A stretch of 64,000 nucleotides of DNA from an uncultured Clostridia bacterium (GCA_934271265.1 CAKQRE010000026.1:183508-247507); one strand, 5' to 3'. Numbered from the stretch's first letter, positions 33,810-41,611 are shown. Notes: generated from the letters alone by a model not told the origin. Translations and numbers: made by a program.

Positions 33810-34289
33810 ATGAAAAACAAAGAAGAAAAAACAAACGCGATCCGTATTCTGGAACAGAAGAAGGTGGAGTTTCTCACCCACAACTACGTCGATTCGGGCG
33901 CCGTGTCCGGCATGGATACGGCGGCAGCTCTCGGCGAAGATCCCGGATCGGTGTTCAAAACGCTGGTTACCGTGGGGAAAACGGGAAATCATTACGTGTT
34001 TCTCGTGCCCGTTTGCGGCGAGCTCGATCTCAAAAAAGCCGCAAATGCCGTCGGTGAAAAAAACGTGGAGATGATCAAGGCGAAGGATCTGTTGCCTTTA
34101 ACGGGTTACGTGCATGGCGGGTGTTCTCCCGTCGGTATGAAAAAATTCTTTCGCACGGTGATCGACAAAAGCGCGGAAACATACGAGCGCATCTGCTTCA
34201 GCGGCGGTAAAATCGGTTTTCAGGTAGAAACGTCCCTTTCGGAGCTGAAAAAAGCCGTTTCTTTCGAAACGGCGGATCTGACGAAATAA
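33810..34289 (+). CDS. ybaK: YbaK/EbsC-family aminoacyl-tRNA deacylase
   Basis: The 159-residue protein belongs to the trans-editing family that hydrolyses mischarged Cys-tRNA-Pro. The KTLVTVGKTGNHYVFLVPVCGELDLKKAA region includes the conserved lysine pocket (Phe-Lys-Thr at about residues 49-51), and GYVHGGCSPVGMKK is the family signature near residue 100-113. Length is typical. It is 60 bases downstream of the transporter gene and may be expressed with it. Confidence in family is high; the exact editing substrate is inferred. Confidence 0.92.
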   Translation: MKNKEEKTNAIRILEQKKVEFLTHNYVDSGAVSGMDTAAALGEDPGSVFKTLVTVGKTGNHYVFLVPVCGELDLKKAANAVGEKNVEMIKAKDLLPLTGYVHGGCSPVGMKKFFRTVIDKSAETYERICFSGGKIGFQVETSLSELKKAVSFETADLTK

Positions 34290-34292
34290 CGA

Positions 34293-34333
34293 GAGCAAAA
34301 GATCCGTCCGGAATGCCGGCGGATCTTTGCTCG
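34293..34333. terminator. hairpin between convergent genes
   Basis: GAGCAAAAGATCCG... pairs with ...GGATCTTTGCTC over about 17 bp with small bulges. It separates ybaK from the convergent gene ending at 34340; T-runs are short, so termination strength is uncertain. Confidence 0.6.
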
Positions 34334-34339
34334 GAAGAT

Positions 34340-34807
34340 TCAGTTTTTTTTCTTTGGCGCTTCGTCCGTTTCGCCGTATTCGATATAGCGGTTAGCGGAC
34401 ATCAGCTCTTTGGAGAAATCGTCGAAGAAACGGGGTTCGATCACAACGGAATAAGTCGATTCGTCTTTGAAGGACAGGGTAAGTTTGTCCGTTCTTACGT
34501 TTTTCACGATCTTATCCACGTCGGTTACGGAAAACTCGTCTTTTGCGAGTCCGAAGCGGACGATCAGCTTTTTGTTTTGCACAACGTAATAAGACCGCAG
34601 GATCACCGACGTGATGAAGACGGCGAATAACGCGGAAAGGGCGAGGCAAAGAACGATCGAGGCGAAATTCATCGCGTTCAGTTCGATATTGTTCGAGAGT
34701 GCGGTGACAAGCCTTACGAGATTCCAGGCAAAACAGGCGACGGACAAAACGTATCCGAGGGCGAAAAGGACCCAGAGAACAGGCGTGAATTTATATTTGT
34801 ATTTCAT
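34340..34807 (-). CDS. two-helix membrane protein with PH-like domain
   Basis: A 155-residue protein. Two membrane helices (VLWVLFALGYVLSVACFAWNLV and FASIVLCLALSALFAVFITSVIL) are followed by a domain beginning SYYVVQNKKLIVRFGLAKDEFSVTDVDKIVKNVRTDKLTLSF, the strand order of bacterial PH-like domains. It resembles the 11981 protein in layout. The start at ATG 34807 follows GGGAGAAACC; the frame reads further upstream but through the promoter. It is transcribed divergently from the ABC-F gene from a shared palindromic promoter. Function unknown. Confidence 0.8.
   Translation of the reverse strand: MKYKYKFTPVLWVLFALGYVLSVACFAWNLVRLVTALSNNIELNAMNFASIVLCLALSALFAVFITSVILRSYYVVQNKKLIVRFGLAKDEFSVTDVDKIVKNVRTDKLTLSFKDESTYSVVIEPRFFDDFSKELMSANRYIEYGETDEAPKKKN
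34451..34462 (+). repeat. 11-of-12 match to the recurrent word
   Basis: ATAAGTCGATTC, inside the coding region of the minus-strand PH-like gene; listed only as a near match. Confidence 0.4.
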
Positions 34808-34853
34808 GGTTTCTCCCGGGGCGCAATCGTTTTCGTGCGCCCGATCTTTTATT

Positions 34854-34929
34854 ATTGTAGCATACCCGGGAAAAATTTGCAATCTTTCGATCCGGAAAGA
34901 TTGCAAATATTTGTTTTATATGGTAGAAT
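34854..34929. promoter_or_regulatory. symmetrical divergent promoter pair on a 14-bp palindrome
   Basis: ATTTGCAATCTTTC (34875-34888) and its inverse (34895-34908), 6-base centre. Each arm contains TTGCAA, itself palindromic. Rightward: TTGCAA 34901-34906, 17 bases, TAGAAT 34924-34929 with extended TGG. Leftward: TTGCAA 34882-34877, 17 bases, TACAAT 34859-34854 with extended TGC. A dimeric regulator bound to the palindrome would control both genes. Confidence 0.8.
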
Positions 34930-34936
34930 AGTTTTT

Positions 34937-36481
34937 ATGAGTATACTGGAAATCAAAGGGCTTTCTCATCGCTACGACGACCGCGACCTGTTCGTGCATT
35001 CCGATCTTACGATCAACAACGGCGAACACATCGGCGTGGTCGGATTGAACGGAGCGGGAAAGTCCACCTTTATCAATATCATAGCGGGCAAACTCGTACA
35101 GGACGAAGGGGAGATCAGACGGCAGAACAATCTTCGCATCGGCTATCTCGATCAGCATGCCACCCTGGATAAAACCCTTACGGTGATGGAATATCTTCGC
35201 GAGGCTTTTTCTTATCTTGACGAGATCAACGCCCGTTTAGAGGGAATGTATGCCGAAATGGCGCAAGCGGACGGAGAAAAACTCGATCGGCTGATCGAAA
35301 AATCTTCTCGCCTGCAGGAGATCTTAAACGATGCCGATTTTTACGATCTCGACGCGCAGATCAAAAAAGTCGCTAACGGTCTCGGCGTCAATAAGTTCGG
35401 CTATGACACCGTTATCGGCACATTATCCGGCGGAGAACGCGCGAAGCTCATGCTTTCCAAGCTCCTTCTTTCGGGGCAGGATCTCATGCTTTTGGACGAA
35501 CCGACGAACTTTCTGGACGTCGAACACGTAGAATGGCTGATCCGATATCTGAACGGTTACAAGAAAACTTTTCTCGTGATCTCTCACGATACGGCGTTTT
35601 TAAATCAGGTGGCGAAGATCATCGTCAGTATCGATAACGGATCGATCCGTAAGTTCAGCGGCAATTACGACGCTTATCTCGTTCAGCGGGAGATCCTTAA
35701 CAAACAGTACGAGGACGAATACAACCGCCAGCAGGCGGAGATCAAAAAACTGCAGGATTATATCGACCGCAACAAGGCGCGCGCATCCACGGCGGGCATG
35801 GCAAATTCCCGCAAGAAAATGCTTGACCGCATCGAGGTGATGGCAAAGCCGACCGTCGAACACGACTGCTCCTTCTCCTTTCCTTATCTCGAGCTGAACA
35901 GCAAAGACATGCTGATCGTGAAAGACCTGAAGGTCGGGTATACCCGCCAGTTGATCCCGGACGTGAGTTTTCATATGGGGTCGACGACGAAACTGTGGAT
36001 CCGCGGTACGAACGGCGTCGGCAAAACGACGCTCATCAAAACGCTTTTGCATAAGATCCCTTCGCTCGGCGGCAGTTTTCAGTTTCACGTCGCCGCGAAG
36101 ATCGGTTATATCGAACAGGATCTTACCTTTGACAATAAAAACCTGACGGCATATCAGTGCTATCTCGACCGCTTTCCCCGTTCTTCGCAGAAAGAGGTGA
36201 GAGCGGCTCTTGCAAAGGTCGGGCTTTTGGGGGAACTTGCGGTGAAACCGATCGCAAATCTTTCCGGCGGCGAGATGATGCGTTTGAAACTTGCGGTGCT
36301 TGCGAACACGCCGTCGAATATGCTTATCCTCGACGAACCGACCAACCACCTCGACGTAAAAGCGAAAAAAGCCTTGAAAGAGGCGATCGCGGCTTATGAC
36401 GGCGCGGTGATCCTCGTTACGCACGAGCCGGATTTCGCGGAAGGTCTCTGCGATACGGTATTTGACGCGAAGAGTAAATAA
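34937..36481 (+). CDS. ABC-F family ATPase (ribosome-associated)
   Basis: A 514-residue protein with two ABC domains and no membrane segment. First Walker A GLNGAGKST (about residues 35-43), signature LSGGERAKLML, Walker B LMLLDEPTNFLD; a linker of about 80 residues rich in Lys/Arg (QQAEIKKLQDYIDRNKARAST) forms the P-site tRNA interaction motif; second Walker A GTNGVGKTT, signature LSGGEMMRLKL, Walker B MLILDEPTNHLD. ABC-F proteins rescue stalled ribosomes or protect them from antibiotics; which applies here is unknown. The ATG lies 8 bases after the -10 box, so the message should be leaderless, and no Shine-Dalgarno is present. Confidence 0.92.
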   Translation: MSILEIKGLSHRYDDRDLFVHSDLTINNGEHIGVVGLNGAGKSTFINIIAGKLVQDEGEIRRQNNLRIGYLDQHATLDKTLTVMEYLREAFSYLDEINARLEGMYAEMAQADGEKLDRLIEKSSRLQEILNDADFYDLDAQIKKVANGLGVNKFGYDTVIGTLSGGERAKLMLSKLLLSGQDLMLLDEPTNFLDVEHVEWLIRYLNGYKKTFLVISHDTAFLNQVAKIIVSIDNGSIRKFSGNYDAYLVQREILNKQYEDEYNRQQAEIKKLQDYIDRNKARASTAGMANSRKKMLDRIEVMAKPTVEHDCSFSFPYLELNSKDMLIVKDLKVGYTRQLIPDVSFHMGSTTKLWIRGTNGVGKTTLIKTLLHKIPSLGGSFQFHVAAKIGYIEQDLTFDNKNLTAYQCYLDRFPRSSQKEVRAALAKVGLLGELAVKPIANLSGGEMMRLKLAVLANTPSNMLILDEPTNHLDVKAKKALKEAIAAYDGAVILVTHEPDFAEGLCDTVFDAKSK

Positions 36482-36491
36482 AAATCGGTCT

Positions 36492-36503
36492 ATAAGCCGA
36501 TTA
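36492..36503 (+). repeat. 12-bp repeat ATAAGCCGATTA
   Basis: Exact copy of the recurrent word, 10 bases after the ABC-F stop. AATCGG (36483-36488) and CCGATT (36497-36502) make it one arm of a small inverted repeat. Confidence 0.7.
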
Positions 36504-36554
36504 TTCATCAAATTAAAAGGGGTAATAAAATAAACGCATACGCGCGGCAGCGGG

Positions 36555-36582
36555 TAGCTTTATTCCGCTAGCTTTATTCCGC
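36555..36582 (+). repeat. 14-bp tandem repeat before the MATE gene
   Basis: TAGCTTTATTCCGC occurs at 36555-36568 and 36569-36582. It ends 13 bases before the ATG, where a Shine-Dalgarno would be expected and none is clear. Confidence 0.6.
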
Positions 36583-36595
36583 GCCGAAAAACGAT

Positions 36596-37981
36596 ATGAA
36601 GAAAAACAGAGAGATAAACCTTTGCGAAGGGTCGATCGTCAGGAAGATGATCCTTTATGCCCTTCCGCTTTTATTGACAAACGTTCTGCAACTTTTATTC
36701 AACGCGGCGGACGTTGCCGTGCTCGGCATTTTTGTAAGCGATCAGGCGGTCGCGGCAGTCGGCGCGACAAGCGCGCTGATCAATCTGATCGTCGGGCTGT
36801 TCGTCGGTTTGTCCGTCGGGGCAAACGTGCTGATCGCCCGTTTTGCCGGAGCGGGCGATGCGGAACGCGCACACAAAACGGTCGGAACTTCCGTGATCGT
36901 AAGCGTGATCACGGGCGTGATCCTTGCCGCGGTCGGATACTTCGGCGCGGAAACCTTCCTGAGATGGATGGACTGCCCGGATAACGTGATCGGCATGGCA
37001 ACGAAATACCTCCGTATCTATTTCCTCGGAATGCCGATCATGATGCTTTATAATTACTGCGCCGCCATTCTGCGCGCCGTCGGCGATACTTTGCGCCCCT
37101 TGTTTTATCTTGTGATCGGCGGGGTCGTGAACGTCGGACTGAACCTGTTCTTCGTCGTGGTGCTGAAAAAGGACGTGGAAGGGGTCGCGATCGCCACCGT
37201 TTCTTCGCAGGCGATCTCCGCAGTTCTTTCCGTGATCACCATTTCCCGCGAAAAAGGGTATTCTTCTTTAAAAAAACAGTATCTGAAAATACACAAAAAG
37301 GAACTGCTCGATATGATGAGGATCGGCATTCCCGCAGGGTTGCAGGGATGTGTGTTCTCGATCTCGAACGTTCTGATCCAGGCGAATATCAACAGCTTCG
37401 GCGATCTTGCCGTATCCGGGAATACCGTGGCAGGTCAGTTTGACAGTTTTATTTACCAGGCAATGTATTCGATCGCCCTTTCCGCACTCGCGTTTGTCAG
37501 CCAGAATCTCGGCGCGGGGAATCTCGCGAGGGTCAGAAAGTCGGTCAGAACGTCACTGATCGTCGTTACGATCGTCGGAATCGCAGTCAGCGGGATCGTC
37601 ATTTTATTCGACCGCGAGCTTTGTTCCATCATCACCAAAAGCGACCGGGTGATCGATTATGCCGTGCTTCGTTTGTATTATGTGGCAACGCCCTATTTCC
37701 TCTGCGGTATCATGGACGTGATGAGCAATTCCGTCCGCGGGCTCGGACATTCCACGCTTGCGATGATCGTAAGCCTGCTCGGCAGCTGCGTGTTCCGTAT
37801 TATCTGGCTGAAAACGATTTACTATCTGAACCCGACGCTCGACATGGTGTACGTCGTGTATCCCGTCAGCTGGGCGCTTACGGCCGCTATCTTCTTTATT
37901 CTTTATTTCCCCCTTTTAAAGAAAACAAAAAAGACCCTTGCGACGCAGGGACAACAGCCGGAAGTCCTTTCGGATCGTTGA
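36596..37981 (+). CDS. MATE-family efflux transporter
   Basis: A 461-residue polytopic inner-membrane protein with twelve predicted helices in two halves. The N-terminal SIVRKMILYALPLLLTNVLQLLFNAADVAVLG and the mirrored second half (MMRIGIPAGLQGCVFSISNVLIQANINSFG...VAGQFDSFIY) are signatures of the multidrug and toxic compound extrusion family, of the clade common in gut clostridia. It would export drugs or metabolites by sodium or proton exchange. It follows an ABC-F gene, and a joint role in antibiotic tolerance is conceivable but unproven. The start lacks a good Shine-Dalgarno. Confidence 0.92.
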   Translation: MKKNREINLCEGSIVRKMILYALPLLLTNVLQLLFNAADVAVLGIFVSDQAVAAVGATSALINLIVGLFVGLSVGANVLIARFAGAGDAERAHKTVGTSVIVSVITGVILAAVGYFGAETFLRWMDCPDNVIGMATKYLRIYFLGMPIMMLYNYCAAILRAVGDTLRPLFYLVIGGVVNVGLNLFFVVVLKKDVEGVAIATVSSQAISAVLSVITISREKGYSSLKKQYLKIHKKELLDMMRIGIPAGLQGCVFSISNVLIQANINSFGDLAVSGNTVAGQFDSFIYQAMYSIALSALAFVSQNLGAGNLARVRKSVRTSLIVVTIVGIAVSGIVILFDRELCSIITKSDRVIDYAVLRLYYVATPYFLCGIMDVMSNSVRGLGHSTLAMIVSLLGSCVFRIIWLKTIYYLNPTLDMVYVVYPVSWALTAAIFFILYFPLLKKTKKTLATQGQQPEVLSDR

Positions 37982-37991
37982 AAAACGGCAT

Positions 37992-38003
37992 TTATCGGCT
38001 TGT
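37992..38003 (-). repeat. 11-of-12 match to the recurrent word after the MATE gene
   Basis: TTATCGGCTTGT on the plus strand, i.e. ACAAGCCGATAA on the minus strand; 10 bases after the stop. Confidence 0.5.
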
Positions 38004-38030
38004 ATATCGTTAAAAACGCTCCGCATTGCG

Positions 38031-38085
38031 GGGTGGCACCATTAGGGAAACAGGCGTAGGCGGAAAAGCTTACGCCTGTTTTCTT
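38031..38085 (+). terminator. terminator preceded by a T-box-like word
   Basis: AACAGGCGTA (38049-38058) pairs with TACGCCTGTT (38071-38080), followed by TTCTT. GGGTGGCACC at 38031-38040 equals the core of the T-box antiterminator (GGGTGGNACC) and has the right distance, but no upstream stem I or downstream aminoacyl-tRNA synthetase is seen. Confidence 0.6.
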
Positions 38086-38090
38086 GTCTT

Positions 38091-38345
38091 TTACGGCAAC
38101 TCTATTTCGCCTATGAGGGTTAGAAATATTGTTACTGCTCTTTTGAATCCGTTTTCGGTTTTTACCTTTTCGGATCGATAATTTTGTCTATTAACAACCT
38201 TACTATTTCCGAAGTAAGTTTCCTTATTCTTCCCGCTTTGCCAACAATTGAAACGAAATTATTTATATTATCGTTTATCTCGTTATAGCGTTCTATGTCG
38301 CACTTACTGTTTGATATTGTTTCTTTTAGTATACCTCATTCGTTT
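38091..38345 (-). pseudogene. serine recombinase, C-terminal remnant with frameshift
   Basis: Translating the minus strand from about 38345 gives ...ERYNEINDNINNFVSIVG, then KLTSEIVRLLIDKIID, after which the frame must shift by one base (near 38165-38175) to continue as EKVKTENGFKRAVTIFL and TLIGEIELP before a TAA at 38093-38091. The order LTxEIxxxLIDKI...VTIFxxxIGEI is how large serine recombinases of clostridial mobile elements end. No start or catalytic domain remains; the 603-residue gene begins its 3' end just beyond. Base composition is AT-rich like the rest of the island. It is best read as a scar of the element that brought in or bordered the defence genes. Confidence 0.6.
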
Positions 38346-38358
38346 GATCTCGCCGCAA

Positions 38359-40170
38359 TCATAAACCTCTGTAATATTTTTCTACATGAGCCGCCATCAG
38401 CTTTCTGCGCTTTTGGAGAAAGTCGTCATAATCAGAAGCCGTCATATTGAAAATATTTGCGGGAATGCAGTTTTCTTCAAGGTTTGTTTTCAGTAAATTC
38501 TCATCTGAAATATTACCGAACTCAATATTCTTTGTGGTACATTGCGTTTTAGCTTTCGTGAAATAAATGTAGGGTGCGTCGTCGCTAATGGCTTTGTTGA
38601 CCTGTGTATCAAGGTATATATAATTGGCAACCTGATTGTACTTTGTTTTATTATCTATGCCGTTATTTTTAAGATAAGCCCGAGGGAAAATATGATGTAC
38701 GTCTCCCGTAACGGTTATCAAGTCGGCAACCTTTGTTCCGTTCATCAGCATGGAGTTGCAATTCAAGTTGATTTGCGCCGCTATGAACGTGTTAAATGCG
38801 GGGCTGTTTATCGAAGAGGTTTCAAGATTTTGCGGCAAGGTAATCTGCCAGAAATTATCCGACAACGCAGACGCTTCGACTTCGTTCAAATAGTTGATAA
38901 ATCCCTTTTCGGCAATTGCTCTCATATCTCTATCCATAACGGTTTCGGGAGAGCCGATGTAACGAGACGTTAAAGTTGACATTACAAACCATTTTTGTAC
39001 GTACCTCTTGATTTGCACGTTAGGAATAGTAGGATCATCTAACAACATCAGATACAGCGTATACGCAAAATCGAGCGTCATTGCAGAATTTAAAAGTTTA
39101 TTCGAGATGAACCCGGCACCTTTAATCGCCATTATGAATTGATTAAAATTGTATTCGTTAATAAAATTTTGAACACCTTTATCCAATTTATCATAAGAAC
39201 TTTCAATAATATCCTCTCGATATTCCTTTGTCTCAAAATCACGACCGGAAAGAAGGCTGACCAGATCGGCAAGTTTTCCGCGACGGAATTGGTGCATAAA
39301 CGAGACGCGGAGCATATCGCCGTAATCGGGATCATAAATATCGTCATAATCCTTTGCAAGCCATTTAATCTTTCCGGCATATTGAGAAAGCTGAAACTCT
39401 TTATCGAGAATCATATGTGGATAAAACTCGGGTTTTGCCGCAAGATGACAAAAGTAATCAACCGTTTTCCGCAACATATTGCCGCCATGTTCAATGTCGG
39501 CTGCCATTTTAGACATTACAAAATCAGATTGACTCAGCGCAGTTCCTTTGGAGTTAATACGAATAAAGATTTCCGTTACTTCATCAATTTCCAGGGAGTG
39601 GTCAAGCTCGATAACTCCGATCTGACGATTGGCAATTCCTTTTAATTTGCCTAAAATATCTGCTAATTCATCCAGATCAACATTCGGATTAGCTTTTGCA
39701 TATTCGTTTTCAAAAGCCCTTTGTTTAAAATCCGTAGAGAATATAACAGATATATCGGGAATCCATCTTTTATCTTTTAAGTGAGAAGCGTCTTGCACGG
39801 CAAAACGTTTAGAATCATCTGTGGCTAACGGATTGAACGCTATTTTAATTCTATCCAGATTAAAATCCTCGTCAAGCACTTCCTTTCCGGCGATTGCTGC
39901 CATTAGTGCCGTAATGCGTTGCTGTCCGTCTATCAAAACATGCTTGCCGTTGGATTTGCCGCCATCTTTCGTCTTTACGTCGGGGTTTTTCCAAGTAATT
40001 ATGTATCCGGTCGGGTATCCGTTATATAAGGAATCGATTAAATCCCTTACCTGACTCCTTTTCCAAACAAACGGACGTTGTATTTCCGGAATAACAAACT
40101 GTTCCGTTTCAATCAATCCTAAAATACCGCTCACCGAATATTGCAATAACGTAAATTTTTCGCCTATCAT
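38359..40170 (-). CDS. DUF262/HNH (GmrSD-like) defence nuclease
   Basis: A 603-residue single-chain protein. The N-terminal DUF262 (GmrS/ParB-like) domain shows IQRPFVW (residues 30-36) and DGQQR (81-85), motifs of the nucleotide-binding, ParB-like fold. The C-terminal DUF1524 HNH nuclease domain has HHIFPRAYLKN with His492/His493 and, 30 residues on, NYIYLDTQVNKAI with the expected asparagine. Proteins of this type (GmrSD, SspE, BrxU) restrict phage DNA carrying base or backbone modifications, or act with modification systems. No modification genes lie nearby, so a type IV-like mode is most likely. Base composition is clearly more AT-rich than the flanks, indicating transfer. Confidence 0.82.
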   Translation of the reverse strand: MIGEKFTLLQYSVSGILGLIETEQFVIPEIQRPFVWKRSQVRDLIDSLYNGYPTGYIITWKNPDVKTKDGGKSNGKHVLIDGQQRITALMAAIAGKEVLDEDFNLDRIKIAFNPLATDDSKRFAVQDASHLKDKRWIPDISVIFSTDFKQRAFENEYAKANPNVDLDELADILGKLKGIANRQIGVIELDHSLEIDEVTEIFIRINSKGTALSQSDFVMSKMAADIEHGGNMLRKTVDYFCHLAAKPEFYPHMILDKEFQLSQYAGKIKWLAKDYDDIYDPDYGDMLRVSFMHQFRRGKLADLVSLLSGRDFETKEYREDIIESSYDKLDKGVQNFINEYNFNQFIMAIKGAGFISNKLLNSAMTLDFAYTLYLMLLDDPTIPNVQIKRYVQKWFVMSTLTSRYIGSPETVMDRDMRAIAEKGFINYLNEVEASALSDNFWQITLPQNLETSSINSPAFNTFIAAQINLNCNSMLMNGTKVADLITVTGDVHHIFPRAYLKNNGIDNKTKYNQVANYIYLDTQVNKAISDDAPYIYFTKAKTQCTTKNIEFGNISDENLLKTNLEENCIPANIFNMTASDYDDFLQKRRKLMAAHVEKYYRGL

Positions 40171-40185
40171 ATTGATCTCCCGTTG

Positions 40186-41013
40186 TTAAATGTTTTTGTT
40201 TGATTCTTCGGTCAATTTCATTACATCATCTGTTAAAACCCTCATTTGACGGATCGCCGCTTTATTCAATTCAATAAGTCGTTCCGGTTGACTTAATCCG
40301 CGTTCTATCAGATACGCGTTCAGATTTTCAAGGTTAGAAAGGCATACAAGTTGCGATACTTCGGCATAATCGCGAATATTACCTTTTTTATCAGGGTTTT
40401 TATCTCTCCATTCGCGCGCGGTCATACCGAATAAGGCAACGTTCAGAACGTCGGCTTCGTTCGCATAAACGGAAGACGCTTGCTCTTTTGAAATTTCAAG
40501 AGGAATAATGATATTATCCTTAATGGCGTCTGTGTGGATACGATAGTTTATCTTCGCCAGTTCGCGTTTTACCGTCCAGCCAAGTTGCTTCTGCTCGTCC
40601 GCTTTGAGTCTCTGGAATTCTTTGATAATATATAAATTGATTTCGGGTGAAATCCAAGATGCAAATTGTAAAGCAATATCTTTGTGCGCATAAGTGCCTG
40701 CATTGTATTTGCCTGCCTTTGAAATGATACCGATAGCATTTACGCCATCTATCCATTTTTTAGGGGATAGCGTAAAATAATTATGTCCGGCTTCATTTTT
40801 AAACTGGTCGAATTCGACCACGTTAAAATTCGGATTATTCAATTTTTCCCACAAACCAATAAACTCTATCGTGTCTTTGCGTCTCAACCAATTTTTAACG
40901 GCGTCGGCGGGAGCTTCGGGATTTTTATATCGCGCAATATCGGTTAAAGAGAAATAATCGTTTTTATTGATATGTATTTCCTGATCCAATACGGTAATTT
41001 CTTTGCTTTTCAT
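40186..41013 (-). CDS. KilA-N domain protein
   Basis: A 275-residue protein, promoter-proximal partner of the DUF262/HNH gene (15 bases apart, same strand). The KilA-N DNA-binding domain spans about residues 15-120: YFSLTDIARYKN, NWLRRKDTIEFIGLWEKLNNPNFN and TLSPKKWIDGVNAIGI...GTYAHKDIALQFASWISPEINLYII. The C-terminal half is helical and of the ORF11/DUF type found with KilA-N in phages and mobile islands. It may sense phage DNA or regulate the nuclease; this is inference from adjacency. A sigma-A promoter lies directly upstream. Confidence 0.85.
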   Translation of the reverse strand: MKSKEITVLDQEIHINKNDYFSLTDIARYKNPEAPADAVKNWLRRKDTIEFIGLWEKLNNPNFNVVEFDQFKNEAGHNYFTLSPKKWIDGVNAIGIISKAGKYNAGTYAHKDIALQFASWISPEINLYIIKEFQRLKADEQKQLGWTVKRELAKINYRIHTDAIKDNIIIPLEISKEQASSVYANEADVLNVALFGMTAREWRDKNPDKKGNIRDYAEVSQLVCLSNLENLNAYLIERGLSQPERLIELNKAAIRQMRVLTDDVMKLTEESNKNI

Positions 41014-41044
41014 TCGTTTGCGACCTTTTGATAATTTTTATTTT

Positions 41045-41073
41045 ATTATAATATATTTTGACAGAAAAATCAA
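41045..41073 (-). promoter_or_regulatory. promoter of the KilA-N/nuclease operon
   Basis: On the minus strand: TTGATT (41073-41068), 17-base spacer, TATAAT (41050-41045), 30 bases before the ATG. Confidence 0.8.
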
Positions 41074-41250
41074 CAATAAAAGGCGGTTGCAAGCCGACTT
41101 TTATTGCATTTAGAAATCATTATGAAAAAATATAATAGCGCATAGCATTCAGGATTTGAAGCAACTGTATTTTTTATACGATTCGATATACCATTCGCAT
41201 ATTAACATTCTTATTTTACTAAATTTTTATATAGTGTTATTTAACATTAC

Positions 41251-41285
41251 AAAAGGCTCGAAGTTGTTGAACTTCGAGCCTTTTG
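41251..41285. terminator. 15-bp perfect terminator hairpin
   Basis: AAAAGGCTCGAAGTT (41251-41265) and its inverse (41270-41284) with loop GTTG. Symmetric A/T ends allow termination from either side; it insulates the island on the right. The stretch 41074-41250 is AT-rich and holds no gene that I can support. Confidence 0.85.
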
Positions 41286-41296
41286 CCGCTTGCAGG

Positions 41297-41342
41297 TGTC
41301 CCCATTAAATTAATTGATTTTTTATAATCCCTAATGGGGACA
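41297..41342. repeat. 46-bp element bounded by 11-bp inverted repeats
   Basis: TGTCCCCATTA (41297-41307) and TAATGGGGACA (41332-41342) flank 24 AT-rich bases. It sits at the compositional boundary of the island and may be a solo transposon end pair, a small MITE-like element or a hairpin. Confidence 0.6.
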
Positions 41343-41421
41343 TCCTTTGCGGGGCGTTTTTGCAGGAGACAGGAAGAGAAAATAAAACAGTGACGGCGAA
41401 CGCAGGGTCCGAATGCGGGCT

Positions 41422-41520
41422 CTATCTTTTTTTATCTTTTCCGATCTGAAACATTGCCATCAGAAAAACGCCGAGGTTTGCCCCCGCCACGAGCCCTGCG
41501 GAAAAACCGAGCCAGAACAT
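41422..41520 (-). CDS. 32-residue single-helix membrane protein (DUF3789-like)
   Basis: The translation is MFWLGFSAGLVAGANLGV followed by FLMAMFQIGKDKKR: one membrane helix with small-residue packing (GLVAGANLG) and a basic cytoplasmic tail. A perfect Shine-Dalgarno, GGAAAGGAG, ends 6 bases before the ATG. Short proteins with this GxxxG-type helix and a C-terminal K/R tail are found in clostridial genomes and conjugative elements as DUF3789; I assign it there tentatively. It lies alone between the galactokinase terminator and the AT-rich island. Confidence 0.7.
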   Translation of the reverse strand: MFWLGFSAGLVAGANLGVFLMAMFQIGKDKKR

Positions 41521-41611
41521 GCAATTCTCCTTTCCGTCTGCCGACGGCAGGCGGCTACGAAATATCCTATTCCGTTTATTGACGATTTGTTCCCGGTTTA
41601 TACCGTTTTTA

